Source: CBDCWT01 sp965223305
GTDB lineage: Bacteria; Planctomycetota; Planctomycetia; Pirellulales; Pirellulaceae
Assembly (NCBI GenBank): GCA_965223305.1
Contig: CBDCWT010000066.1
Location: forward strand, 62,001 to 126,000
Length of the DNA stretch: 64,000 nt
Direction of reading: 5' to 3'
Both the position numbers and the translations under genes were made by a program. Positions 46,836 to 55,766 of the stretch are shown here, one piece after another; the stretch's first letter is position 1, and every line of letters begins with the position of its first letter. Below the pieces are notes generated by a model. That model did not search any database. It had not been told where the DNA came from and saw nothing but the letters and a program-made list of their open reading frames with translations.

Positions 46836-47396
46836 AAGCGGTTGAGCTGTTATCGGCGGTGCTGTTGCCCGTTCAGGGCCTGGTCGTTCTGTCGCCTGCG
46901 GCGACAGTAGCCGTGCTTGCGTGATAACGCAGCCGTTACCGCCGAGCTGTTTGTTCGTCCGGCAGGACAGCGGTAACCCGGTACGGTGCCGTTGCCGACG
47001 AGAATTGTCAAGGAAGGCCGAACCTCCAATCTATTGTATCCGACCAAGTGTCCAGTGGCCGTGACAGTTTTTTCATCAGCGAGCACATTGTGAGTTCTGC
47101 CAGCCTTACTCCTCGCTTTCGTCCTGTGACTTTTTCCTTGGTTTATCTTGGGCCAAATGTGCGCAGAAAAGTGGCGAGTTCGACGTGCATGATCAACGGA
47201 TCTGTTGACGTTCATGCCTCGGCCCATTGCGCTGTCAGACTACCGATCGCATGAGCGAAGCGATCCGTGTACAAATCACTTCGCGGAGAACGTGAAACGA
47301 ATGTACCGGGCGGCGCAGTCTTTTGTCACCAAAGTACACGAACAGGATGAGCAAAAGGCTACGGTCTTTGGTCGAGCAACCTTCCTTCTGTAAATT
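46836..47396. other. Intergenic stretch, no gene seen
   Basis: Upstream of the replication-relaxation gene up to the left end of the IS256-like element. Contains no convincing ORF. An origin or partition site would be plausible here, but no iterons were seen. Confidence 0.35.
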
Positions 47397-48748
47397 CTGT
47401 CGATCTCATTTTCGCGTTTTGTAAATAGTATGGAGCGGCTTCGCCGCCGTTTTCTTTTGCGTTCACGCAGACCGGGGGGCTCATTGCCGCCCCCCTGGAC
47501 CCCCGCTAGCCTTTCTCTGTGTTCCGTTTTTGGGAGGCGTTGTTTGCATTGTCAAATAGACTTTGCCAGTTTCCCAATCGTCGCTGGTCTCGCTGAGGAT
47601 CGCGCTGACTAACCGCAGGAGCGACGCTTCGTTGGGAAACAGCGTTGCCACTCTGGTGCGACGTTTGATCTCCTGGTTTAGCCGCTCAAGCATGTTCGTC
47701 GTGCGAAGACGGCGGCGGTGAGAAGGTTCCAATTCGAACACCGTCAGACTTTCCGCAACGTTGGTCTCGAGCCAACGGGATAGATCCGGCGCCGTCTCGG
47801 CGTACTTCTCGACCATCAACTTGAGGAGACGATCTGCTTCGTGACGATCCGCTGCGTTGAGCACGTTACGCAAGTCCTGGATGACTTCCGGACGCATGGT
47901 TATCTTGGGTACGTAGTTCAGAGCGTTCTGGAGGAGGTGAAACTGGCAGCGCTGCCAGGCCACGCCTGCGAAGCATGCCTTGCGAGCCTGCTTCAGCCCC
48001 GCGTGATCGTCGGAAACGATCAACTGAACACCGTGCAAGCCACGGTCGATCAGACTCTTCAAGAAGCTTCTCCAGTGAACCTCTGCTTCGGAAAGTGAGA
48101 CGCTGACGCCCAGGATGCTGCGTTGACCGTTCTCCAAAATGCCGGTGGCGATCAGTACCGCGCAGTCACGTACGCTGCCTCCGTGGCGAACCTTCTCGTA
48201 GCGAGCATCGAGAATCACATACGGCACCGTTTCCAGTGGACGCTCCCGCCAGGCTTGCAGTTCTTCGTCCAGCAGCTCGGCGGCCCGACTGACCTGAGTA
48301 CTACTGACCTCCAATCCACACAGCTCCTGAGTGATCTCCGCCACTTTCCTGGTCGATACTCCCTGCACGTACATCTCCGCCACCGCTAATTTGAGCGCCC
48401 GCTCACTGCGTTCGCCCCGTTCCAATGTCGACGGATAGAACTCCACATCTCGGGTCTGAGGAACGTTAACGCGCAGTTGGCCGAGTCGGCTGTTGACCGT
48501 CTTGGACTTGTATCCATTGGCATATCCACGTCGCGCTTCGGTCCGCTGATACGGCATCGCGCCCAGGGCTTCCGCGCGCTCGAGTTTCATCGCCTCATTC
48601 ATGAGAATCTCAATCGCGTGCCCCATTCCCTCAAAGCCATGTTCGCCGAGTAGTTGGAGCAGCTCTTCGAAACGAGTAGATTGATCGTCGTGGGCCATGT
48701 GGGTCTCCTTTCGCTAGAGTAGTGTCCTGCGAAAAGAAAGATCGACAG
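47397..48748 (-). mobile_element. IS256-family element
   Basis: The left end CTGTCGATCT (47397-47406) and right end AGATCGACAG (48739-48748) are exact 10-bp inverted repeats with imperfect extension. The flanks do not show a target duplication, so it may have recombined with another copy or the true edges lie slightly elsewhere. Length about 1350 bp is normal. Confidence 0.7.
47481..48698 (-). CDS. IS256-family transposase (mutator type)
   Basis: 405 residues. DDE motifs: VILDARYEKVRHGG (first Asp), LIVSDDHAGLKQA (second Asp) and TTNMLERLNQEIKRRTRV (Glu). The CQFHLLQN motif (C/H signature of IS256) is present. Frame intact. Confidence 0.92.
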   Translation of the reverse strand: MAHDDQSTRFEELLQLLGEHGFEGMGHAIEILMNEAMKLERAEALGAMPYQRTEARRGYANGYKSKTVNSRLGQLRVNVPQTRDVEFYPSTLERGERSERALKLAVAEMYVQGVSTRKVAEITQELCGLEVSSTQVSRAAELLDEELQAWRERPLETVPYVILDARYEKVRHGGSVRDCAVLIATGILENGQRSILGVSVSLSEAEVHWRSFLKSLIDRGLHGVQLIVSDDHAGLKQARKACFAGVAWQRCQFHLLQNALNYVPKITMRPEVIQDLRNVLNAADRHEADRLLKLMVEKYAETAPDLSRWLETNVAESLTVFELEPSHRRRLRTTNMLERLNQEIKRRTRVATLFPNEASLLRLVSAILSETSDDWETGKVYLTMQTTPPKNGTQRKASGGPGGRQ

Positions 48749-48948
48749 CGGCCCACGCTTTTTCAAGCCGCCTATCAGCGACGCTCCGAATCAATTAAGT
48801 TCGGCGCGCCACTGCGCTTTTACAGAAAGAATGTTACACCACCCGGTCTTTGCTAAGTACTTGTCGCACGGCATCTTGTGGTTCGTGTTTTGCGCGAAGG
48901 AAACCCGTTGCATCATGGCTGGATTGAGCTCGATGTCGCTGCCGAACT
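48749..48948 (-). pseudogene. Interrupted small ORF, downstream part (split by IS copy 3)
   Basis: If IS copy 3 and one target copy are removed, a minus-strand ORF of 66 codons forms from 50714 to 48791, ending SVKAQWRAELN. A second frame (from 51058) also becomes open and ends SSSIQP. I cannot tell which was the real gene, nor name it. Confidence 0.3.
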
Positions 48949-50661
48949 GGGTGTAACCGCGGTTCCGCTTGGCCGATCTGATTGGTTGCGAAATCTGGGT
49001 AAACAAAAAGCGGCCAACCTGCCATGATTCGGGTGTTTTATCCGTTTCATCAAGGCAAGGAGGCCGCTTCCCATGAAGGTCGCTGATTTAAATGCTTCGG
49101 GCAACCCCAACTCGGAGAATGTGACAGCAATCGAAGACGCGCTCGAGATGATCGACTCGGTTACTGAGCAGCTGAAGCAGGCCGTTCAGGACGCAGCTCA
49201 GAGCGGCAGTTCGTTCGATTCGGTGGAACGAAGCATTCGTGATACGGTGTTTCAATTGGGTCATCAGACAATCGAATTGTTCATACGCCTGCAAGGAGAA
49301 GGCGATTTGGGTCCTGAGATCGCTAGCAACGACGGTAAGCCCCTCTACCGGAGTGAGGAGGCTCATCAGACAACGGTTCGATCCATCTTCGGAACTCATC
49401 GGTTCGAGCAGTTTACCTACGCACCAGGTGCCAAGAAGGCGATCCAGCTGCGGCCGATTAGCGCTCGCATGTCGCTGCCACCGCGGCAGTGGTCCTATTT
49501 GCTGCAAGAGTTCTCGCAAATGTTGGCGGTTGACTCGTCGTACGAACAAGCGATGACCAATTTGGGGGCGATCCTCGGTGGTACGTTTTCGGTCGATACG
49601 GCCGAAAAAATCAATGCCGAACTTGGGCGGGTCGCAGGTGAGTTTTTCGACGACTTGCCGCAACCAGAACCTGGCAGCGAGGCAAAGTTGCTTGTAGCCA
49701 CTGCGGACTGTAAGGGCGTACCCCTGGTGAAAAACGATTCGTCCAAGGTCGCTGCATTCGAGACGGCAAAGAAGAATCCTGGTAACCGACGGATGGCCAC
49801 AGTGGCCAGTGTCTACACGGTTGATCCTCACGTCCGCTCAGCTGAAGAGGTCGTCGCAGCGTTATTTCGCGACGAACCCGATGAAGAGACAACGCAAGTC
49901 AAACGCCCTCGACCTCAGAACAAGAACACAACCGCTCACTTTCCCACGCTGGAAAGTGATGGCGTGGGCGGTGAACTTCCCATCAGCGGAATTCACGTAG
50001 CCATAGCCTGGATCATCGGTCAGGTGACTGCACGCCGACGCAGTGGACAAGTCTTGATCACGCTCATGGATGGCCAGGACAGCCTTTGGGAGACGATGAA
50101 GCTGCATCTGTCGTTCGGTGCGCGGACAGTTCCGATCTTGGATATCCTTCATGCCTTATCCTATGTCTGGGAAGCAGCCGGTCTGTTCAAAAAGGACGAT
50201 GCTGGCCGCAAAGCGTTCACTCGCACACGTTTGTTGCGAATCTTGCGAGGTGAAGTACGGTCTGTCATTACGGGCCTGCGCCGCCTCGGAACCACGGCGG
50301 GGCTGACTGGGAGGGCCGCAAAAGACCTGGCTCGAATCTGCGGCTATCTGGAAAAAAACGCCGACCGAATGCGCTATGACGAGTACCTGCGTCGAGGTTA
50401 TCCGATTGCGACCGGTGTCATTGAAGGCGCGTGCCGTCACTTGGTGAAAGATCGCATGGAACGCAGCGGGATGCGCTGGACGCTTGAAGGTGCTCGTAGC
50501 ATGCTCAACCTGCGAGCTGCATTTCAAAGCGACCACTGGCGAACGTTTCTGGATCACCGGATGGCCGTCGAAGGGGCATCGACACACGCCAACCAAGACC
50601 TGCTTGACAACTATCCAGCGATGACGCTCGCATGTTGACCGTCGGATCGACGGTTACACCC
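48949..50661 (+). mobile_element. ISKra4-family insertion sequence, copy 3 (1713 bp)
   Basis: Same ends as the other copies. The flanking duplication is CTGCCGAACT (48939-48948 and 50662-50671), 10 bp where the other two show 9, perhaps by chance identity of one flanking base. Confidence 0.93.
49073..50638 (+). CDS. ISKra4-family transposase (copy 3)
   Basis: 521 residues, identical in translation to copies 1 and 2; intact. Confidence 0.92.
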   Translation: MKVADLNASGNPNSENVTAIEDALEMIDSVTEQLKQAVQDAAQSGSSFDSVERSIRDTVFQLGHQTIELFIRLQGEGDLGPEIASNDGKPLYRSEEAHQTTVRSIFGTHRFEQFTYAPGAKKAIQLRPISARMSLPPRQWSYLLQEFSQMLAVDSSYEQAMTNLGAILGGTFSVDTAEKINAELGRVAGEFFDDLPQPEPGSEAKLLVATADCKGVPLVKNDSSKVAAFETAKKNPGNRRMATVASVYTVDPHVRSAEEVVAALFRDEPDEETTQVKRPRPQNKNTTAHFPTLESDGVGGELPISGIHVAIAWIIGQVTARRRSGQVLITLMDGQDSLWETMKLHLSFGARTVPILDILHALSYVWEAAGLFKKDDAGRKAFTRTRLLRILRGEVRSVITGLRRLGTTAGLTGRAAKDLARICGYLEKNADRMRYDEYLRRGYPIATGVIEGACRHLVKDRMERSGMRWTLEGARSMLNLRAAFQSDHWRTFLDHRMAVEGASTHANQDLLDNYPAMTLAC

Positions 50662-51081
50662 CTGCCGAACTCACCATGATTGCTGCCTGTCGATGCACAA
50701 TAAAGCACATCCAAATAGCCATTTCAGTCGCGTAGCAAACGGCGCCTTCAATAAACCGACTACGGGCGGATTTGGTTTCCAACGATGGGTAGCGTAGAGC
50801 CCAAAACAACGCGAGATGACGACGGTCAATCAATGCAAAGAGCACATGAAAAGAATTGAAAGAACTGTTCAATACGGCAAGTGAATCCACGTCACACGCG
50901 GATGTTTTGGGTGGTAACGGACGTTGTTTTAGTGTCGACATGGACGTGTCACGCGATGTCCTGAGAATCGCGTCCGATTCTTCATGCCTTAAAGTTGCAT
51001 AAGATTCTGTTGCATCAGCGCGATAGTCCTGGAAATAGCGTTGAACACTTTCAGACAACAGCTTGCGTGTGACCGAGCCTC
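50662..51081. other. Right flank of IS copy 3, interrupted ORFs only
   Basis: Contains the 5' part of the ORFs broken by copy 3 (minus strand, starts at 50714 or 51058). The protein from 51058 has a hydrophobic C-terminal third, but I recognise no family. Confidence 0.3.
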
Positions 51082-51420
51082 ATGAACGTTGAACAGACAC
51101 TCCGGATAATTGAGAGCCGCCTGAGTCGAATTGAGGAGCTACTGACTGCTCCAACGAAGTCCGAGGCACTGTCCAGGAGGAGGTACTCAGTGGCGGAGGT
51201 TGCCGTCTTGTGCGACGGATTCGGTATCAAGAGTTACGCTCAGTACACCATTCGAAAGGCTTGCTCAGATGGAAGGATCCCGGAGGCCGAAAAACTTGAT
51301 GATGGCAAGACTTGGTCTGTTCCGCGGGAGGCGGTACTGCGAATTCTTGACGAGGGGTTTCCACCCGAACGTCGAAACAACAACGGTCAGGTCATCGCGG
51401 ACGACTCAGGGACGCCGTAG
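51082..51420 (+). CDS. Excisionase-like HTH protein
   Basis: 112 residues: N-terminal coiled segment (LRIIESRLSRIEELLTA), then a MerR/excisionase-type HTH (RRYSVAEVAVLCDGFGIKS, TIRKACSDGRIPEAEKLDDG, TWSVPREAVLRILDEGF). Tail-to-tail overlap with the integrase (51387-51420). Probably the directionality factor of the element integrated at tRNA-Asn. Confidence 0.7.
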   Translation: MNVEQTLRIIESRLSRIEELLTAPTKSEALSRRRYSVAEVAVLCDGFGIKSYAQYTIRKACSDGRIPEAEKLDDGKTWSVPREAVLRILDEGFPPERRNNNGQVIADDSGTP

Positions 51421-52649
51421 TCCAAGACACATAGAGCCCGAGCCTTGTCCTCAGGGAACAGATGCCGGTACCGGCGGCGCATCTCTTCGGTTTGGTGCCC
51501 CATGAATTCATCAATGATTCGTTGGTCAACTCCACGCCTGGCCAGGTTGGACGCGAACGAATGCCGAAGCACATGGTAGCCCCGGAGCACCCGCCACTTG
51601 CTGTGGCGCAGCACGGCGTCGAAAGCGTCCCGCGCCGTCTTGTCTTCAAGCGGTTTGCCGGAGCGCTTGGAGAACAGAAACTGACCCCCGGGGTGAGCAT
51701 TTAGCCAGTTGTCGAGAATCTCCGAGAGCTGTGGGTGCAATGGCAGTTCGCGAAACGTCACACGGTACTCTTGCGAACGCTTCTTTTCTTTAAGAATCAC
51801 GCGGCCGTTGACGTCGTCAATCAAGGTTCTGAACATTTCCGATCGGCGAGCACCAGTGTAGGCGATGAACGCGATCGCCGGGTAAATGTACGGTGCAAAC
51901 CGGACAGCCGGAGCGGCCTTTTTGACGTGGTCGAGCAGCTCGCCGATCTCGTTCTCGCGCAGGAACAGCGCATCCCACAATTCACTGACTTCGGCGTCGG
52001 ATAGGCCGCCACGGCTGACCCGTCGTTCGATTTCGTCGTAAGTCATGAACGCCTGTTTTTGATTCCCCCGGGGTTTGGGAATTCTAGCCGCCGGATTCTC
52101 GCCCCGTGCCCAGCCTCGACGGACAGCAAACTGCCAGACCAAGCCAAACGTTGACAGCTCCTTACCAATGGTGGCGGGTGCAATCATTCGGCCACGAATC
52201 CCGTTCTCTTTTTGTCTGCGATGGACGTAGTCTTCCAGTGTCTCGCACTTGATTGAGGCAACCTGGACTCTGCGACCAACCAAACGCTTGAGATGGGACA
52301 GATGGTGTCGCTCAGTCTTGAGGGTGGACAGTTCCTTGCTACCTTCCGCAAAGGAATCGAGGTAATCGTCGCAAACATCGGCGAAGGATCGTGATTGAAG
52401 CATGATGGGCTCTGGTGTCGGTACGACCTTGCCACTCGAAAGAAGGAAACGCCAAACTTCATCGGCGGACGTCCCTGGTGGGAGGACGAGAACGCCACGC
52501 TCGACGTACTCGACCGTCTGCTCCACGATGGAGAGCAAGCGGTTCGCCTCAGATTCGCTCTTGGTGCGCAGACTGCGCTGGAATTTGTGGCCGGCGAATC
52601 GCAGCTCAAGATGAAAGGGCCCAGAGCCGTGGCGACGGAGATTGGCCAT
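51387..52649 (-). CDS. Tyrosine recombinase/integrase
   Basis: 420 residues. The N-terminal arm-binding part (MANLRRHGSGPFHLELRF, FQRSLRTKSESEANRLL) and core-binding domain (FADVCDDYLDSFAE) lead to the catalytic domain: Arg in AYTGARRSEMF, Lys in LKEKKRSQE, His-x-x-Arg in YHVLRHSFASN, His in MGHQTEEM and Tyr in RRRYRHL. ATG at 52649 chosen because the decayed relative at 33.9 kb begins at the equivalent MA(N/S)LR; starts at 52697 or 52721 are possible. Lies 167 bp from the 3' end of tRNA-Asn, the likely attachment site. Confidence 0.9.
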   Translation of the reverse strand: MANLRRHGSGPFHLELRFAGHKFQRSLRTKSESEANRLLSIVEQTVEYVERGVLVLPPGTSADEVWRFLLSSGKVVPTPEPIMLQSRSFADVCDDYLDSFAEGSKELSTLKTERHHLSHLKRLVGRRVQVASIKCETLEDYVHRRQKENGIRGRMIAPATIGKELSTFGLVWQFAVRRGWARGENPAARIPKPRGNQKQAFMTYDEIERRVSRGGLSDAEVSELWDALFLRENEIGELLDHVKKAAPAVRFAPYIYPAIAFIAYTGARRSEMFRTLIDDVNGRVILKEKKRSQEYRVTFRELPLHPQLSEILDNWLNAHPGGQFLFSKRSGKPLEDKTARDAFDAVLRHSKWRVLRGYHVLRHSFASNLARRGVDQRIIDEFMGHQTEEMRRRYRHLFPEDKARALCVLDYGVPESSAMT

Positions 52650-52812
52650 TTGCTCGTCCTTCTGTTGGAGTTGGTACTTGGCAGTGGCCGCTGCCATTTC
52701 CGACAGTACCAAGCGGGTCAAAAATTACCCGCGTTTCGCCCAACACGTGCCGTGAATCTGCCGTGAGTTTTTTGGGCCGGACTCAGAAACCCTTTGTTTT
52801 AAGGGCTTTGAA

Positions 52813-52888
<76 letters not shown>

Positions 52889-53123
52889 TTGTTCAGTTCA
52901 ATACTCACTCACACACGGCCAATACTCGCTGCACTCCCGCGGACCCCACCGACAACTCCCAGACCCGCGCCGCATCTACCTGCAACCACCTACACCCCTT
53001 CAGTGCCCGCCCGGCAACCCGAATACTCGCCGACCTACGACACTCAGCAAACCCCGCGATACCGGACTTGGGCAATCCTGTTACCACACGGGGCACCCCT
53101 CCGTCCTGAATCCGCGACTACTA

Positions 53124-53552
53124 CTACTCCAAGGCTGCCGTACGGTCCTTGAGCATCACCACGCGATTGCCCCGCGCGTTGAACTCCACTTGTGTCATGA
53201 ACTGGCGCATTAACATTAACCCGCGACCCGAAGGTAACTCAAGATTCTCGTCTAACGTCGGATCCGGTACGCAACCAGGATCAAATCCCGACCCCTCGTC
53301 CTCCACCTCAATCCGTAACGCCGTCTCGCTCAAACGATACTCTACAATTACCTGCTTGTCCCGGTCCCGTTGGTTGCCGTGCTTGATCGCGTTCATCAAC
53401 GCTTCCTCCACGGCCAAGTGAATCCCAAAACGGTGCTCCTCGTCCCATCCATGCTCAGCTAACTTCGTGAGCAACTCATCCAATAGCTGGCGAGCTTCCG
53501 CCGGGTCACTGGGGATCGTCGCTTCGATCGACCAGGTCCATTCTGCTGACAT
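53124..53552 (-). CDS. RsbW-like anti-sigma serine kinase
   Basis: 142 residues. HATPase_c_2 fold with EEALMNAIKHGNQ (N box), DEGSGFDP (G1 box) and PSGRGLMLMR (G2 region). Such kinases phosphorylate a STAS antagonist and bind a sigma factor or other partner. Gene order RsbV-like, small membrane protein, RsbW-like on one strand supports a partner-switch module; no sigma factor is adjacent. Confidence 0.85.
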   Translation of the reverse strand: MSAEWTWSIEATIPSDPAEARQLLDELLTKLAEHGWDEEHRFGIHLAVEEALMNAIKHGNQRDRDKQVIVEYRLSETALRIEVEDEGSGFDPGCVPDPTLDENLELPSGRGLMLMRQFMTQVEFNARGNRVVMLKDRTAALE

Positions 53553-53619
53553 TTGATTCCGGTTGTTGACGAAATAAACTCGGACCGAGGGTGACCGGAA
53601 ATGAAAACCACACGGCTAT

Positions 53620-53832
53620 TCAAGACTCGTCAGAAGCAGCCTGGCAATTGGTCGAACGACGTTCCCCATAGCGATCGTGAGCTGTCATCGCTACCGCAGT
53701 GATTCTACTCCGATGAACAATCAATACCAATACCCACAATACCAATGCCCAACCAATCGCTCCCAAGAGAAACCACAAACCACAATTGTCCGGATCCGCA
53801 GCTCCCCGTAGCCGCTCCCGCGCGCCGCGCAA
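53620..53832 (-). CDS. Small membrane protein between RsbV- and RsbW-like genes
   Basis: 70 residues with one hydrophobic helix (CGLWFLLGAIGWALVLWVLV). Positioned 17 bp after the RsbV-like stop and 67 bp before the RsbW start. Coding status is probable but not certain. Confidence 0.45.
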   Translation of the reverse strand: MRGARERLRGAADPDNCGLWFLLGAIGWALVLWVLVLIVHRSRITAVAMTAHDRYGERRSTNCQAASDES

Positions 53833-53848
53833 AGCTGATCAAGCCGGC

Positions 53849-54220
53849 CTAAAACGCTTCCAATCCCTCCCGCTCGCCGGTCCTGATCTCAAACAACTGA
53901 TCCAGCTTCGTGATCATGAAGACCTCCTGAATCTCAGGACGCAAGTTGCACAGTCGCAACATGCCGCCCCCAGCGTTCAACTTCCTCTCCAATATGATCA
54001 CCTTGTTCAAAGCTGCGCTCGACAGAAATTCGACATCCTCAAAGTTGAGCAGCAACTTTCTGCGGTTCTCCCGCTCGATTAACCCAAACAACTCGCCCCC
54101 AAGCTCCTCGATGTTCGATGCGTCCAAGATCCGACGATCTACGAAACGAACTACCGTGATGTCACCTACCTCGGACACCTCAAGTCTGCGGTGCTCTACC
54201 ATCAGTTGCCAGCGCTCCAC
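53849..54220 (-). CDS. STAS-domain anti-sigma factor antagonist (RsbV-like)
   Basis: 123 residues. STAS domain VVRFVDRRILDASNIEELG, LLNFEDVEFLSSAALNKVII: the Ser in FLSSA is the phosphorylation site. The start at 54220 or at the internal Met (54202) are both possible. First gene of the RsbV/RsbW pair. Confidence 0.85.
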   Translation of the reverse strand: MERWQLMVEHRRLEVSEVGDITVVRFVDRRILDASNIEELGGELFGLIERENRRKLLLNFEDVEFLSSAALNKVIILERKLNAGGGMLRLCNLRPEIQEVFMITKLDQLFEIRTGEREGLEAF

Positions 54221-54339
54221 TCAATCCCCCCAAACGAACCGCAGTCGCTGCCCCCCCAATCGACGCAAAGTCTTTCACACAATGATATTCGAGCAACTAC
54301 GGCTGTCAACAGAGGGCCCGGCCTCCTGGCTCGCTCTAG

Positions 54340-54513
54340 CCCGAATTATTCATGAGCGATCTGCTGCGAGGTCGTAAGTCCATCCTTGGCTTCGTCATGC
54401 TTCACAATTCTCCCTCGACGTATCGCTTCAATACGCCTGCGGAACAATTGCTCGCCTTCCTTGCCACGAACGTACTTACAACCTCTCGCGACGATCTTCA
54501 TGAATAATCCGGG
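54340..54513. repeat. 174-bp MITE-like palindromic element, copy B
   Basis: Same ends and length as copy A (13078-13251), with about four base differences. The flanks are CTAG and CTAA rather than an exact 4-bp duplication. Its right end abuts the stop codon of the secreted protein gene. The inner hairpin is weakened (GGGAGAATTG to GGAACAATTG). Confidence 0.8.
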
Positions 54514-54972
54514 CTAACGCGATACCCCCGCAGCACGCTGGTCCTCGTCCACCCGCGGACGTAGCACCGCCTTAGTGACCAACAAGAAGTTCTTACCGCG
54601 AAACTCCGTAACCACACCACTCACCGACCACTGCCGCGATTTGCGGTTCTCGGCCAGCGCACGATAAACGCGCTCGGCTGCCCGGTTCTCAAGCACCGTC
54701 AACTTCACCGCGCCGTCGGCCGGACTAAATTGAATTCTGCTGTCGACCCGTAAGAACTCCCCTAACGCCCCCACAATCTTGTCGCCCTCGCGCAACTGGT
54801 AGCTACGGGGCGCCCCCTCCTCCCCGCCGCCCTCAGTACGCGCTCCAACCTCTGCCGCTGACTGTCCCGGAACATCGGTCGCTGCCAACCTGGCCCGTGA
54901 TTCGAACACAACCGCAGCAACCAACAGCGGCAAGGCAAAACGCAACAAATGTAAAGCTCGCAACATCGTCAA
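54514..54972 (-). CDS. Secreted protein of unknown function
   Basis: 152 residues with an N-terminal signal (LHLLRFALPLLVAAVVF) and a beta-rich C-terminal domain (REGDKIVGALGEFLRVDSRI, WSVSGVVTEFRGKNFLLVTK). Planctomycete-specific in appearance; no known motif. Its stop codon directly abuts the MITE. A start at the internal Met (54966) is possible. Confidence 0.65.
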   Translation of the reverse strand: MTMLRALHLLRFALPLLVAAVVFESRARLAATDVPGQSAAEVGARTEGGGEEGAPRSYQLREGDKIVGALGEFLRVDSRIQFSPADGAVKLTVLENRAAERVYRALAENRKSRQWSVSGVVTEFRGKNFLLVTKAVLRPRVDEDQRAAGVSR

Positions 54973-55248
54973 TCCCCCCCTACCGACTCCTCACACTACC
55001 GACTCAAGACAGAACCGATCCCAGCCACCCGGTGACCCGGTTCGTGACAATCGCCCCGGACGTTCCGCACAACCACGACCCCCTCTGCTCCGCGACAAGC
55101 ACATGCGCTGGCGCTGCCGGCACGGGCCGCGTCGTGCCGCGGAGCACCCAGCGTGCAGGCCTACTTGCACGTCCCCACTGTCCGTCCCGCTCGCCCTGCA
55201 TCCCCGCGAACGATCTACGACGACCGACCCCCGACGACGCCGCCGTGA
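54973..55248. other. Intergenic stretch, no gene seen
   Basis: Only GC-rich overlapping ORFs; none convincing. Confidence 0.35.
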
Positions 55249-55545
55249 TCAGTCGGGCCGCCTCATTACCAAGCTGTGTAACACAAACACCGCTCCCACC
55301 GATATTAGCGACCAACCAACCCAGCGCGGCGGGCGCACGGTTCGTCGCGACGTGGGCGAGACGACGGAAAGCAGGTTGGGAAACGGCCTAGCATCGGCAC
55401 TGCGGGAACCGTTCCAGTCAAGCCGTTTGGCAACAAAGCGGCTGCTCGTCTCATTCAAGACAAACGACTCGACGTAGCGGAGCTGGATCCCCAAGAAGAT
55501 CAAGATGATTCCCATCACAAAGAAGTGATTGCGGTTTAGTTCCAC
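55249..55545 (-). CDS. Small two-helix membrane protein
   Basis: 98 residues: helix 1 HFFVMGIILIFLGIQLRYVE, an exposed loop, helix 2 WVGWSLISVGAVFVLHSLVM. Typical of small conserved planctomycete membrane proteins of unknown function. Divergent from the large fusion gene. Confidence 0.65.
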   Translation of the reverse strand: MELNRNHFFVMGIILIFLGIQLRYVESFVLNETSSRFVAKRLDWNGSRSADARPFPNLLSVVSPTSRRTVRPPRWVGWSLISVGAVFVLHSLVMRRPD

Positions 55546-55766
55546 AGCTCATCCCTCCCTAGTCGCGAGATGCCCGACGCAGTTGAACTGCACCAAAGCG
55601 GAGTCAAGGCATCTCGTCTTATCGAGCTGTGCCCCGAAGCCACTTGACTGCCGCCTCAAACAGAAGGGTAGTACCGGTTTAAGGGGTTCTGAGAGGTCCA
55701 CAACCTCTGTTTGGGATCCGCATTCCCAGAGGTACACTACGCTGTGCCCGAAGCACCAGGATCCTA

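Noticed and set aside
47389..48756. Target duplication around the IS256-like element
   Set aside because: The 8 bases on each side (TGTAAATT and CGGCCCAC) do not match, so no duplication is claimed.
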